Shown piece by piece: positions 1 to 5,110 of a stretch of 5,291 nt of DNA. Made by a program: the position numbers and the translations under genes. The number at the start of each line of letters is the position of its first letter. Position 1 is the first letter of the stretch. Under the pieces are notes generated by a model. The model was given only the letters and a program-made list of their open reading frames with translations. It made no database searches and was not told the DNA's origin. Source of the stretch: an uncultured Flammeovirgaceae bacterium (GTDB lineage: Bacteria; Bacteroidota; Bacteroidia; Cytophagales; Cyclobacteriaceae); assembly GCA_937138955.1 (NCBI GenBank), contig CAKZPJ010000021.1, forward strand, positions 1-5,291, given 5' to 3'.

Positions 1-214
1 AGTGGTTGGTTTTGCCGATACGGGAACCTGGCGAAAACCCGGTGGGGAATTTGGGGACTTAGTCGCTCGTAAAAACCTTCGACAGTTCGTAGGCTTAGGA
101 GTACGTCTAATTAATCAGAAGGTGTTTGGGGCAGTTCTTCGCTTCGATTACGGAGTTGACGTGTTCAATCCGGGAGAGCGAGGTGCGGTAATTGGAGTAG
201 GGCAGTATTTTTAG
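1..214 (+). CDS. Outer-membrane beta-barrel protein, C-terminal fragment (possibly BamA/Omp85-like)
   Basis: This is the last 70 or so codons of a gene that begins left of the window; the frame is open from base 2 to the TAG at 212-214. The GTG at base 2 is an internal Val codon, not a start. The visible protein alternates polar and hydrophobic residues in beta-strand fashion (GLGVRL, LRFDYGVDVF) and ends in GVGQYF, with a terminal aromatic residue. That is the beta-signal read by the BAM machinery for outer-membrane barrel insertion. A segment such as VGLGVRL followed by a RFDYG strand and a final G-x-GQYF strand resembles BamA/TamA-family and surface-antigen barrels of Bacteroidota, but the diagnostic N-terminal part is missing, so the family is a guess. 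Its stop overlaps the stop of the convergent GH43 gene, leaving no spacer for a separate terminator. Confidence 0.75.
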   Translation, partial: VVGFADTGTWRKPGGEFGDLVARKNLRQFVGLGVRLINQKVFGAVLRFDYGVDVFNPGERGAVIGVGQYF

Positions 215-1257
215 TTAGAAGTAGCCCCCGAAGGCATTGGCTGAGGCGTTCGGGTAGGCCCAATTACCTGTAGCTGTCCATCAGGCTCCACTACTAATCG
301 GTCAATATTTAGAATTCTCTGGGGCGACGGGTTTTCTGGATTAGCGTGGCTATGGTAGACAATAAATAGTTCTTCGCCATTGGGTGAACGGATGATGCTG
401 TTGTGTCCGGGGCCAGAAACGCTAATGGATGGCTTTTGCGCTAGAATGGGATTGCGTTTACTCTTCGTCCACGACCCTAGCGGATGAGTGGCCGTGGCAT
501 AACCCACACCGTAGCGAGGGTCAGCGTAGTGATTGGCTGAGTAGGTCATGTATAGTGTGCTATCCAGCATAAACACCGTCATTCCTTCCACTGATATTGC
601 CCGCCCGTCTTTAGGCGTTTCCCAAGGTTCAGTGGGAGTGACGCAGATAGTAGGTTCATCGCTTATAATCTGACTGAGGTCATCAGATAATTCACAGCCG
701 AGGATAGTACCCTTGAAGTAGCCTTTATCTTTCCAAGGCTCACCTACCACGCCCACCATTTCGTAGAATAGGTAGGGGCGATCTTGGTAGACGAACAGGT
801 GGGCATCAATGCAGGAGTAACCCGCATCAAACAACGGAACGCGCCAATCTTCAAACGGTCCCTCGGGCGAATCACTTACCGCTGTGCAGATTCGCAATCC
901 GTTGGGGTTGGTTCCTTTCGCACTGAAAATGAGATAGAACTTATCTTGATAATGAATGACTTCCGGGGCCCAAAAACTTTGAGTAGCCCAGGAATTTTCC
1001 GGACGTTGGTAGACATAGCCCATCGCTTCCCAATCTACCAAGTTAGCCGATTTCCAGGCTTTAAATCCATCGGTAGCACTAGTTCCGTAGAGATAGTAAA
1101 TTTCCCCGTGTTGAAGTACAAACGGATCAGCTACAAAAATAGAATCACTCACCGGATTAGTATAGTGCGACGGTGTTGGCGCGGGCAGTAGAATTGGCAA
1201 TAAACTAAGGCCGCCAATCAGAAGGTGCGTAAGATATAGCTTCTTAAAGTAAGCCAT
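211..1257 (-). CDS. Secreted glycoside hydrolase, family GH43-like (arabinosidase/xylosidase type)
   Basis: A 348-residue five-bladed beta-propeller glycosidase, predicted to be exported and to cleave arabinose- or xylose-containing oligosaccharides; the exact substrate cannot be read. The GH43 catalytic triad is visible: the general base D44 in VADPFV, the pKa-modulating D151 in CIDAHLF and the acid E224 in SVEGMTV. Other family marks are the FWAPEV motif near residue 96 and the GPGHNS motif near 282, whose His usually sits in the propeller centre. The length fits a single-domain GH43 enzyme; there is no carbohydrate-binding module and no type IX secretion tail. The start is the ATG at 1257: it gives an N-terminus with two Lys (5-6) and a hydrophobic core at about 9-25, a signal peptide of uncertain cleavage site. 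The longer frame from 1278 begins at TTG and adds only seven residues. No SusC/SusD genes lie nearby, so it is not in a visible polysaccharide utilisation locus. Confidence 0.9.
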   Translation of the reverse strand: MAYFKKLYLTHLLIGGLSLLPILLPAPTPSHYTNPVSDSIFVADPFVLQHGEIYYLYGTSATDGFKAWKSANLVDWEAMGYVYQRPENSWATQSFWAPEVIHYQDKFYLIFSAKGTNPNGLRICTAVSDSPEGPFEDWRVPLFDAGYSCIDAHLFVYQDRPYLFYEMVGVVGEPWKDKGYFKGTILGCELSDDLSQIISDEPTICVTPTEPWETPKDGRAISVEGMTVFMLDSTLYMTYSANHYADPRYGVGYATATHPLGSWTKSKRNPILAQKPSISVSGPGHNSIIRSPNGEELFIVYHSHANPENPSPQRILNIDRLVVEPDGQLQVIGPTRTPQPMPSGATSN

Positions 1258-1307
1258 TGAAATATGATGAAAAGTCAAAAGATAATCAAAATTTGTTCAA
1301 TTAAAAT

Positions 1308-1323
1308 TTGGCGAATTTGCCAA
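1308..1323. repeat. 16-bp near-perfect palindrome, candidate operator
   Basis: The sequence TTGGCGAATTTGCCAA has perfect 5-bp arms (TTGGC/GCCAA) around a symmetric AATT core, with only the G1313/T1318 pair breaking the symmetry. It lies midway between the two divergent starts, about 51 bp from the GH43 ATG and 54 bp from the lipoprotein ATG. This is a typical size and place for a dimeric repressor or activator site, but the function is inferred from symmetry and position alone. Confidence 0.4.
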
Positions 1324-1340
1324 TACTACTTTACAACCGT

Positions 1341-1357
1341 ACACCAAGTTTTGGTGT
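1341..1357. repeat. Inverted repeat ACACCAA-N3-TTGGTGT, candidate operator or 5' UTR hairpin
   Basis: Perfect 7-bp arms (1341-1347 and 1351-1357) flank a 3-bp centre, GTT. The repeat ends 20 bp before the lipoprotein ATG at 1378. It could be a protein-binding dyad or, if transcribed, a tight hairpin in the leader of that gene. It shares the CCAA/TTGG half-sites with the palindrome at 1308-1323, in the opposite arrangement. Confidence 0.45.
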
Positions 1358-1377
1358 CTTATCTGAAAAGAAAAGCC

Positions 1378-1824
1378 ATGAAAAATCTATGGTTTATTAT
1401 AGCAGTATTAATGATCGATTGTTCCGCTGATGACGATATATTTAATCGGTCAGTTCTGATTGAGGCGAAAAGTTTTACGGTAGAAGTGCCCCGAGGCTGG
1501 GAATTAGTTGAGGATGTGGGGTACGATACTTACGTAGGTCGGATAGTGGGCCGGAAGCATACCATCGCCTTCGATCAAGGGTTCTTTGCTTTTGGTAGTT
1601 TGGGTGACATCGTTGAAAATGATGAAAGTATCTTTTTTCAAAGATTAGAAATTAACGATGTTCCGGCCGTCCTTCATGAAAGAAAAAGTCCTGACCCTAG
1701 CCACGATGTTCTATTAAGTGTGTATTTAGAAACTGAGGATGGTCAAAAGAACCACCTTTCCATTTTTGATCCTCGTAATGAGTCGTTAATCCTCGATATT
1801 TTCTTATCGCACCAGTTCAGGTAG
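1378..1824 (+). CDS. Putative lipoprotein of unknown function
   Basis: A 148-residue protein that I cannot assign to a named family. Starting at the ATG at 1378 gives MKNLWFIIAVLMIDC, a short signal peptide with a candidate lipid-anchor cysteine at residue 15, followed by SADDD. Acidic residues just after the cysteine resemble the export signal that sends Bacteroidota lipoproteins to the cell surface. The Asp at position -1 is atypical for a lipobox, so anchoring is not certain. The same frame is open back to an ATG at 1264, but that adds 38 basic residues that would bury the signal peptide, so I reject it. The mature part begins FTVEVPRGW (33-41), then GYDTYVGRI (48-56) and IAFDQGFFAFG (63-73). 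This pattern of a beta-strand domain with a P-x-GW turn is reminiscent of small uncharacterised Bacteroidota lipoproteins of PsbP-like appearance. It is divergent from the GH43 gene and convergent with the beta-lactamase gene, so apparently monocistronic. Confidence 0.75.
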   Translation: MKNLWFIIAVLMIDCSADDDIFNRSVLIEAKSFTVEVPRGWELVEDVGYDTYVGRIVGRKHTIAFDQGFFAFGSLGDIVENDESIFFQRLEINDVPAVLHERKSPDPSHDVLLSVYLETEDGQKNHLSIFDPRNESLILDIFLSHQFR

Positions 1825-1844
1825 GAATACAATTATTACGTTGA

Positions 1845-1862
1845 AACATGATTAATCATGTT
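1845..1862. terminator. Perfect 18-bp palindrome, possible bidirectional terminator
   Basis: AACATGATTAATCATGTT is its own reverse complement. In RNA from either strand it could form a 7-bp stem with a TTAA loop, and an outer CGT/ACG pairing (1839-1841 with 1866-1868) could extend it across an internal loop. It sits 20 bp after the lipoprotein stop and 22 bp beyond the beta-lactamase stop, in the convergent spacer where a shared terminator is expected. The stem is AT-rich and the following U tract is poor, so termination would be weak; a protein-binding site is an alternative. Confidence 0.4.
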
Positions 1863-1884
1863 CTTACGCTTGTGGCGATGTCTT

Positions 1885-2784
1885 TCACCTCCAATAACCG
1901 AAGACAACTTTAGCAATGTTCGCAATTACTTTATCTCGTTCTTTGTCCGAAGCGTGAGAGTCAGAGACAAACACGGTGATTGCCAAATGATCTCCGTTAG
2001 GAAGGATGATGATTCCGGCATCGTTAGTCGCTCGGGTTAGTCCTTTGTAGGTGCCGGATGTTCCGGTTTTGTGCGCTACAATTGTGCCTTTCGGTAATAA
2101 ACCCTTTATTCGTCCTAGCCCCGTTTTGGAATCTACCATATCCTTAAAAAGCAGATCTTGACTCTCGGTAGAAAGCACGCTATCCATATAGAATATTTTC
2201 AGTAGCTCAGTCATGGCTCGGGGAGTGGAATAGTTCTGATACTGGACGGTATCATTCGCTACCTGAATCATCTCCGGTAGCGCAATCGCCATATCTTCAT
2301 CGGCTACGCCTAGGCTATAAACGTACTGATCGGCTACTTTGGCTCCGCCAATAGTTTTAAGCAACACATCCGAAGCCGAACCATCGCTGCGTATCGTATA
2401 TCCTAATAATTCTCTAACAGTAAGCTCAACCCCATCGGGAAACTTCTCCCGAATCGGACTGTAACCCTGCTTGGGAATGTAATCTGATGGTGATACGAGA
2501 ATCATCTGATCTAAGCTCAATTTCCCTTGATCTACCTGATTCAGCACTGCCATCGCAATCGGAAACTTATAGACACTTTGCATCGGAAATCGTTGATCAG
2601 CTTGGTACGAAACTGTTTCCCCAGTCTCCAAAAGTATGGCGTGTACTCCTACATTACCACTGATGCTTTGAGCGTGCTGCTCAATCTTTTGCTCGGGGCT
2701 TATCTGACTATAAGAGTAGAAATGTGATAAAACAAAGAGCAGAATAGAAATAGCTTGGCGTAAGTAATGGTTGCTTGGTTTCAT
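1885..2784 (-). CDS. Class A beta-lactamase, extended-loop (PER/VEB-like, subclass A2) type
   Basis: A 299-residue periplasmic serine beta-lactamase that hydrolyses beta-lactams through an acyl-enzyme. All catalytic motifs are present: S70-V-Y-K73 (nucleophile and base), S133-D134-G135 (the SDN loop, here with Gly in place of Asn), E171 in the omega loop (Ambler Glu166) and K239-T-G (Ambler 234-236) within HKTGTSG. From E171 to VQYQN the spacing and the VQYQN sequence match what I recall of PER-type enzymes, placing it near subclass A2 enzymes of Bacteroidota. The N-terminus is a signal peptide: basic residues near 2-9, hydrophobic core about 11-22, likely cleavage around 26-27 near SYSQ. The ATG at 2784 is the natural start, with no clear Shine-Dalgarno. 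No AmpR/BlaI-type regulator or mobile element adjoins it, so it is probably an intrinsic chromosomal gene. The spectrum cannot be predicted; the missing Asn132 equivalent may alter substrate or inhibitor binding. Confidence 0.93.
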   Translation of the reverse strand: MKPSNHYLRQAISILLFVLSHFYSYSQISPEQKIEQHAQSISGNVGVHAILLETGETVSYQADQRFPMQSVYKFPIAMAVLNQVDQGKLSLDQMILVSPSDYIPKQGYSPIREKFPDGVELTVRELLGYTIRSDGSASDVLLKTIGGAKVADQYVYSLGVADEDMAIALPEMIQVANDTVQYQNYSTPRAMTELLKIFYMDSVLSTESQDLLFKDMVDSKTGLGRIKGLLPKGTIVAHKTGTSGTYKGLTRATNDAGIIILPNGDHLAITVFVSDSHASDKERDKVIANIAKVVFGYWR

Positions 2785-2904
2785 TGAGTTGTAGTGGGTT
2801 TTCTAAGGAAACAGTAATGAATTACGCTAAACAACGGAATTTTATACTAAATATTCCGGCTTTCGGTTAGCATTGTGTAGATTTAGCGACTAAACTAACC
2901 TTGT
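2785..2904. promoter_or_regulatory. Divergent intergenic region between beta-lactamase and symporter operon
   Basis: A 120-bp spacer expected to hold the promoters of the minus-strand beta-lactamase and the plus-strand symporter operon. No convincing promoter for the beta-lactamase could be found by eye. On the plus strand one candidate is described separately. I see no riboswitch-like structure and no strong inverted repeat here. Confidence 0.4.
2873..2903 (+). promoter_or_regulatory. Weak candidate Bacteroidota-type promoter for the symporter operon
   Basis: TTG at 2873-2875 is followed after 20 bp by TAACCTTG at 2896-2903, one mismatch from the TAnnTTTG -7 box, with normal spacing. Against it, the box ends one base before the ATG at 2905, so the transcript would have to be leaderless or would miss the start codon. 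It may be fortuitous. Confidence 0.22.
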
Positions 2905-3024
2905 ATGGATATTGACAACCGCCCCCCCCTCTTTTCATCCTGGAAAGGCTGGTACGCCTTGGTAATTGGCGTACTGATTATCTTGATCGTTCTGTTTTAC
3001 TGGCTAACCCAAACCTACGCATGA
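2905..3024 (+). CDS. Small single-pass membrane protein, symporter-coupled (39 aa)
   Basis: A 39-residue reading frame starting at the ATG at 2905 and ending at the TGA at 3022-3024, which overlaps the ATG of the symporter as ATGA. The protein has a short soluble head (MDIDNRPPLFSSWKGW), one hydrophobic helix at about 17-34 and a brief tail, WLTQTYA. Arg6 and Lys14 on the N-terminal side predict N-in, C-out insertion in the inner membrane. An in-frame TAA at 2896-2898 lies just upstream, so this ATG is the only sensible start. The aromatic-rich entry to the helix, the RPPLF motif and the coupled stop-start argue for a real gene, despite its size. I have an impression of similar tiny proteins preceding symporters in other Bacteroidota, but cannot verify it. 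Likely role by inference: accessory subunit or translational coupler of the symporter. Unusual features are a run of eight C (2922-2929) and a potential hairpin (2950-2976) inside the frame. Confidence 0.78.
   Translation: MDIDNRPPLFSSWKGWYALVIGVLIILIVLFYWLTQTYA
2950..2976 (+). other. Potential mRNA hairpin inside the small membrane-protein gene
   Basis: GTACGCC (2952-2958) pairs perfectly with GGCGTAC (2968-2974) across a 9-nt loop, and two G-U pairs can extend the stem by one base pair each. It is coding sequence for the transmembrane helix, ending 44 nt before the symporter ATG. It could tie symporter translation to ribosome passage, or it could be chance. Confidence 0.25.
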
Positions 3025-4724
3025 GTCTACTCGACTGGGTTGTTTTAGTAGGAACATTGGCCTTTATTGTGGCTTACGGTATTTACCGTACCCGCGGCAA
3101 GCAAGATATGGATAGCTACCTAAAGGGCGGGTACAGCTTTAAGTGGTGGACGGTCGGGCTATCCATTATGGCTACGCAGGCTAGTGCAATTACCTTTCTT
3201 TCTACTCCGGGTGAGGCGTTTGAGTCAGGGTTGGGTTTTGTGCAGTTCTATCTGGGGTTGCCGTTAGCCATGATTGTACTGTCGGTTACCTTTATTCCTA
3301 TTTACTATCGGCTGAAAGTATATACCGCCTACGAGTTTTTGGAGAACCGTTTTGACCTGAAGACTCGTATTTTAGCGGCCTTTCTATTTTTAGTGCAGCG
3401 GGGGTTAGCTGCTGGAATCACTATTTTTGCGCCCTCCATCATACTTTCTACCATTCTGGGCTGGAGTCTGTCGGTGACTACTTTTATTATTGGCGCGGTA
3501 GTAACTATTTACACCGTAAGCGGCGGTACGAAGGCGGTGAGCCAGACCCAAAAGCAGCAGATGACTATTATGCTAGGAGGAATGATCGCCGCAGTTTTTG
3601 TAATCCTGAATCTACTACCAGAAGACGTTTCGTTCGGGGATGCCATTGATGTAGCGGGTTATATGGGTAAGCTGGACGTAATCAACCTGGAGTTTGATCC
3701 CAGTGATCGCTATAATATTTGGTCAGGATTAGCGGGTGGGTTCTTTCTGCAACTGTCGTACTTCGGCACGGATCAATCACAGGTGCAACGCTACCTAACC
3801 GGCAAGTCTATCACCCAAAGCCGCTTAGGATTGCTAATGAACGGCCTGCTAAAAGTGCCCATGCAATTTCTGATTCTGATGGTGGGAGTGCTGGTTTTCG
3901 TATTCTACCAATTTTATCAGCCGCCGCTATTTTTTATTGAAAAAGGTCAAGAAAGCGTAGCCCAGTCGGAGTACGCCGGACAGTGGGAGGAACTGGATCA
4001 GCAGCATCAACGGGTGTTTGAAGAAAAGCGAGAGAATATTCAGTCTCTACTGAGTCAGCTTAAAACCGAAGATGCCGAGGGGGCGGCGACTACCCGACAG
4101 CAAATAATGGCACTAGAGGAAGAAACGCTAGCCCTGAAGGCTCAAGCCCGGAATGTAGTAGAAAAAGCCAATCCTGAGAATGAAACTAAAGATGCTGATT
4201 ATGTTTTTCTCACTTTTGTGATGCGCTACTTTCCTCAGGGCTTGGTAGGATTACTGTTGGCGGTTATTTTTTCTGCGGCTATGTCATCCACTGCTTCTGA
4301 ATTGAATGCTTTGGGTACTACTACTACCATTGATTTTTACCGTCGTACCATTCGTCCCGATGCTTCGGAGGCTCATTATTTGCGAATGTCCCGCTGGTTC
4401 ATCGTAGGTTGGGGAGTTATCGCGATGGTTTTTGCCTCACTGGCTCCGCTAGCTGATAATCTTATTGAGTTTGTCAACTTAGTCGGTTCTTTGTTCTACG
4501 GAACAATCCTGGGTATTTTTCTTACGGCTTTTTACATTCGGCAAATTCAAGCCCGAGCTACTTTTTGGGGTGCTGTGGTTGCCGAAGCTATTGTGTTAAT
4601 GTTATTTTTCTTCCTTCGCGACCAGATCGGGTATCTCTGGTATAATTTCATTGGCTGCGCGCTTATGATAGCAACCGGATTGCTTTTTCAAATGCTTTTG
4701 CCGAAAACAACTGATCCTCAATAG
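3021..4724 (+). CDS. Sodium:solute symporter (SSS/SLC5 family) with periplasmic helical insertion
   Basis: A 567-residue inner-membrane transporter that should couple Na+ entry to uptake of an unidentified solute. Hydrophobicity gives about 13 helices: one leading helix (about 3-21) and the LeuT-fold core. LeuT-numbered TM1 is near 42-62, with an unwound ATQASAI stretch. TM2 is at 69-95, TM3 116-145, TM4 150-167, TM5 178-198, TM6 233-250, TM7 270-298, TM8 407-430, TM9 457-475, TM10 480-505, with two further helices to 560. The Na2 site is recognisable in TM8 as A419, S422 and S423 (SAAMSSTASELNA), matching the Ala/Ser/Ser set known in vSGLT. Residues about 305-390 form an extra hydrophilic, Glu/Gln-rich helical segment between TM7 and TM8, which the topology places in the periplasm. 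The Arg/Lys-rich loop at 23-36 supports an N-out topology. The ATG at 3021 overlaps the upstream stop, implying translational coupling. The substrate is not predictable from the sequence. Confidence 0.93.
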   Translation: MSLLDWVVLVGTLAFIVAYGIYRTRGKQDMDSYLKGGYSFKWWTVGLSIMATQASAITFLSTPGEAFESGLGFVQFYLGLPLAMIVLSVTFIPIYYRLKVYTAYEFLENRFDLKTRILAAFLFLVQRGLAAGITIFAPSIILSTILGWSLSVTTFIIGAVVTIYTVSGGTKAVSQTQKQQMTIMLGGMIAAVFVILNLLPEDVSFGDAIDVAGYMGKLDVINLEFDPSDRYNIWSGLAGGFFLQLSYFGTDQSQVQRYLTGKSITQSRLGLLMNGLLKVPMQFLILMVGVLVFVFYQFYQPPLFFIEKGQESVAQSEYAGQWEELDQQHQRVFEEKRENIQSLLSQLKTEDAEGAATTRQQIMALEEETLALKAQARNVVEKANPENETKDADYVFLTFVMRYFPQGLVGLLLAVIFSAAMSSTASELNALGTTTTIDFYRRTIRPDASEAHYLRMSRWFIVGWGVIAMVFASLAPLADNLIEFVNLVGSLFYGTILGIFLTAFYIRQIQARATFWGAVVAEAIVLMLFFFLRDQIGYLWYNFIGCALMIATGLLFQMLLPKTTDPQ

Positions 4725-4729
4725 AACGT

Positions 4730-5110
4730 ATGCTTCTGTTAAATTTTAACGCTTTTTCAGCCCAGCAGGCATATCTGATTATTTTGGTTAGCTTGTTGGT
4801 TGTCGGCTGTGGCTCTGTGCAGCAAGTTGTTATTCCACCTCAACAAGAATTTACTATTGGCGGTGGCGACCACGGGGTATACGATGTGAAGGTGATCAAT
4901 CAGGGAGCTGTAGCAGTGCGCCTTTCGGAAAAACTGGAATACGGAGAATCAATCGACCAAGGTTTTCTGTCGAGAGGTGAGAAAGTACGTCTTTCGTTTT
5001 TATCCGGTTCATCCGCTGTTTTCTCTAACGTATTATCCGATACAGTTTACCTTAAGCTTCGGGTATTTAGTACATCAGAGCTAAAAAATCGACAGAATCC
5101 AGTTCAATAG
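4730..5110 (+). CDS. Small lipoprotein of unknown function
   Basis: A 126-residue protein starting 5 bp after the symporter stop, so almost surely on the same transcript. Residues 14-26 form a hydrophobic signal segment ending in a good lipobox, LVVG before C27. GSVQQ follows the cysteine, without the acidic stretch seen in surface-directed lipoproteins, so a periplasm-facing anchor is likelier. The mature part (about 40-118) looks all-beta: alternating hydrophobic residues in VYDVKVINQGAVAVRL and VRLSFLSGSSAVFSN. This would suit a small beta-sandwich that binds a ligand or partner. I do not recognise the family. Its position suggests a role with the symporter, perhaps substrate capture or stabilisation, but a chance neighbour cannot be excluded. 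Its 3' end overlaps the convergent TrpF-like gene by 7 bp. Confidence 0.8.
   Translation: MLLLNFNAFSAQQAYLIILVSLLVVGCGSVQQVVIPPQQEFTIGGGDHGVYDVKVINQGAVAVRLSEKLEYGESIDQGFLSRGEKVRLSFLSGSSAVFSNVLSDTVYLKLRVFSTSELKNRQNPVQ

Larger units (their letters stand above)
1258..1377. promoter_or_regulatory. Divergent intergenic region between GH43 and lipoprotein genes
   Basis: This 120-bp AT-rich spacer must hold the promoters for both divergent genes. I see no good match to the Bacteroidota promoter (TTG, about 20 bp, TAnnTTTG) on either strand; the nearest minus-strand box is TAGTATTG (plus 1321-1328), with one mismatch and no correctly spaced TTG. The octamer AAAATTTG occurs twice, at 1288-1295 and 1303-1310, 15 bp apart. 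Two inverted repeats, listed separately, lie at 1308-1323 and 1341-1357. The clustering suggests regulator binding, but no regulator gene is in the window. Confidence 0.45.

Noticed and set aside
784..1191. 135-codon plus-strand open frame opposite the GH43 gene
   Set aside because: It lies wholly antisense to a gene with an intact catalytic triad, and its translation is Arg/Ile-rich with no domain, signal or motif; a shadow frame.
1258..1278. TTG start at 1278 for the GH43 gene
   Set aside because: The ATG at 1257 directly precedes a normal signal peptide; the seven extra residues have no support.
1321..1328. TAGTATTG on the minus strand as a -7 box for the GH43 gene
   Set aside because: One mismatch to TAnnTTTG, but the nearest upstream TTG is only 16 bp away rather than about 20; not enough to call a promoter.
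1264..1377. Upstream extension of the lipoprotein frame to the ATG at 1264
   Set aside because: The added 38 residues are basic and non-hydrophobic, would bury the signal peptide, and would place coding sequence over the dyads and the shared promoter region.
1858..2040. 60-codon plus-strand open frame over the 3' end of the beta-lactamase gene
   Set aside because: Antisense to the conserved KTG region; the translation has no recognisable features.
2527..2727. 66-codon plus-strand open frame opposite the beta-lactamase N-terminus
   Set aside because: Antisense to the signal peptide and S-x-x-K region; no supporting motif.
3719..3940. 73-codon plus-strand open frame inside the symporter gene
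   Set aside because: It is in another frame within well-conserved transmembrane coding sequence and shows no protein-like pattern.
1885..5110. A functional resistance-plus-transport cluster linking the beta-lactamase with the symporter operon
   Set aside because: The genes are divergent, with no regulator and no shared site visible; adjacency alone does not support a joint system.
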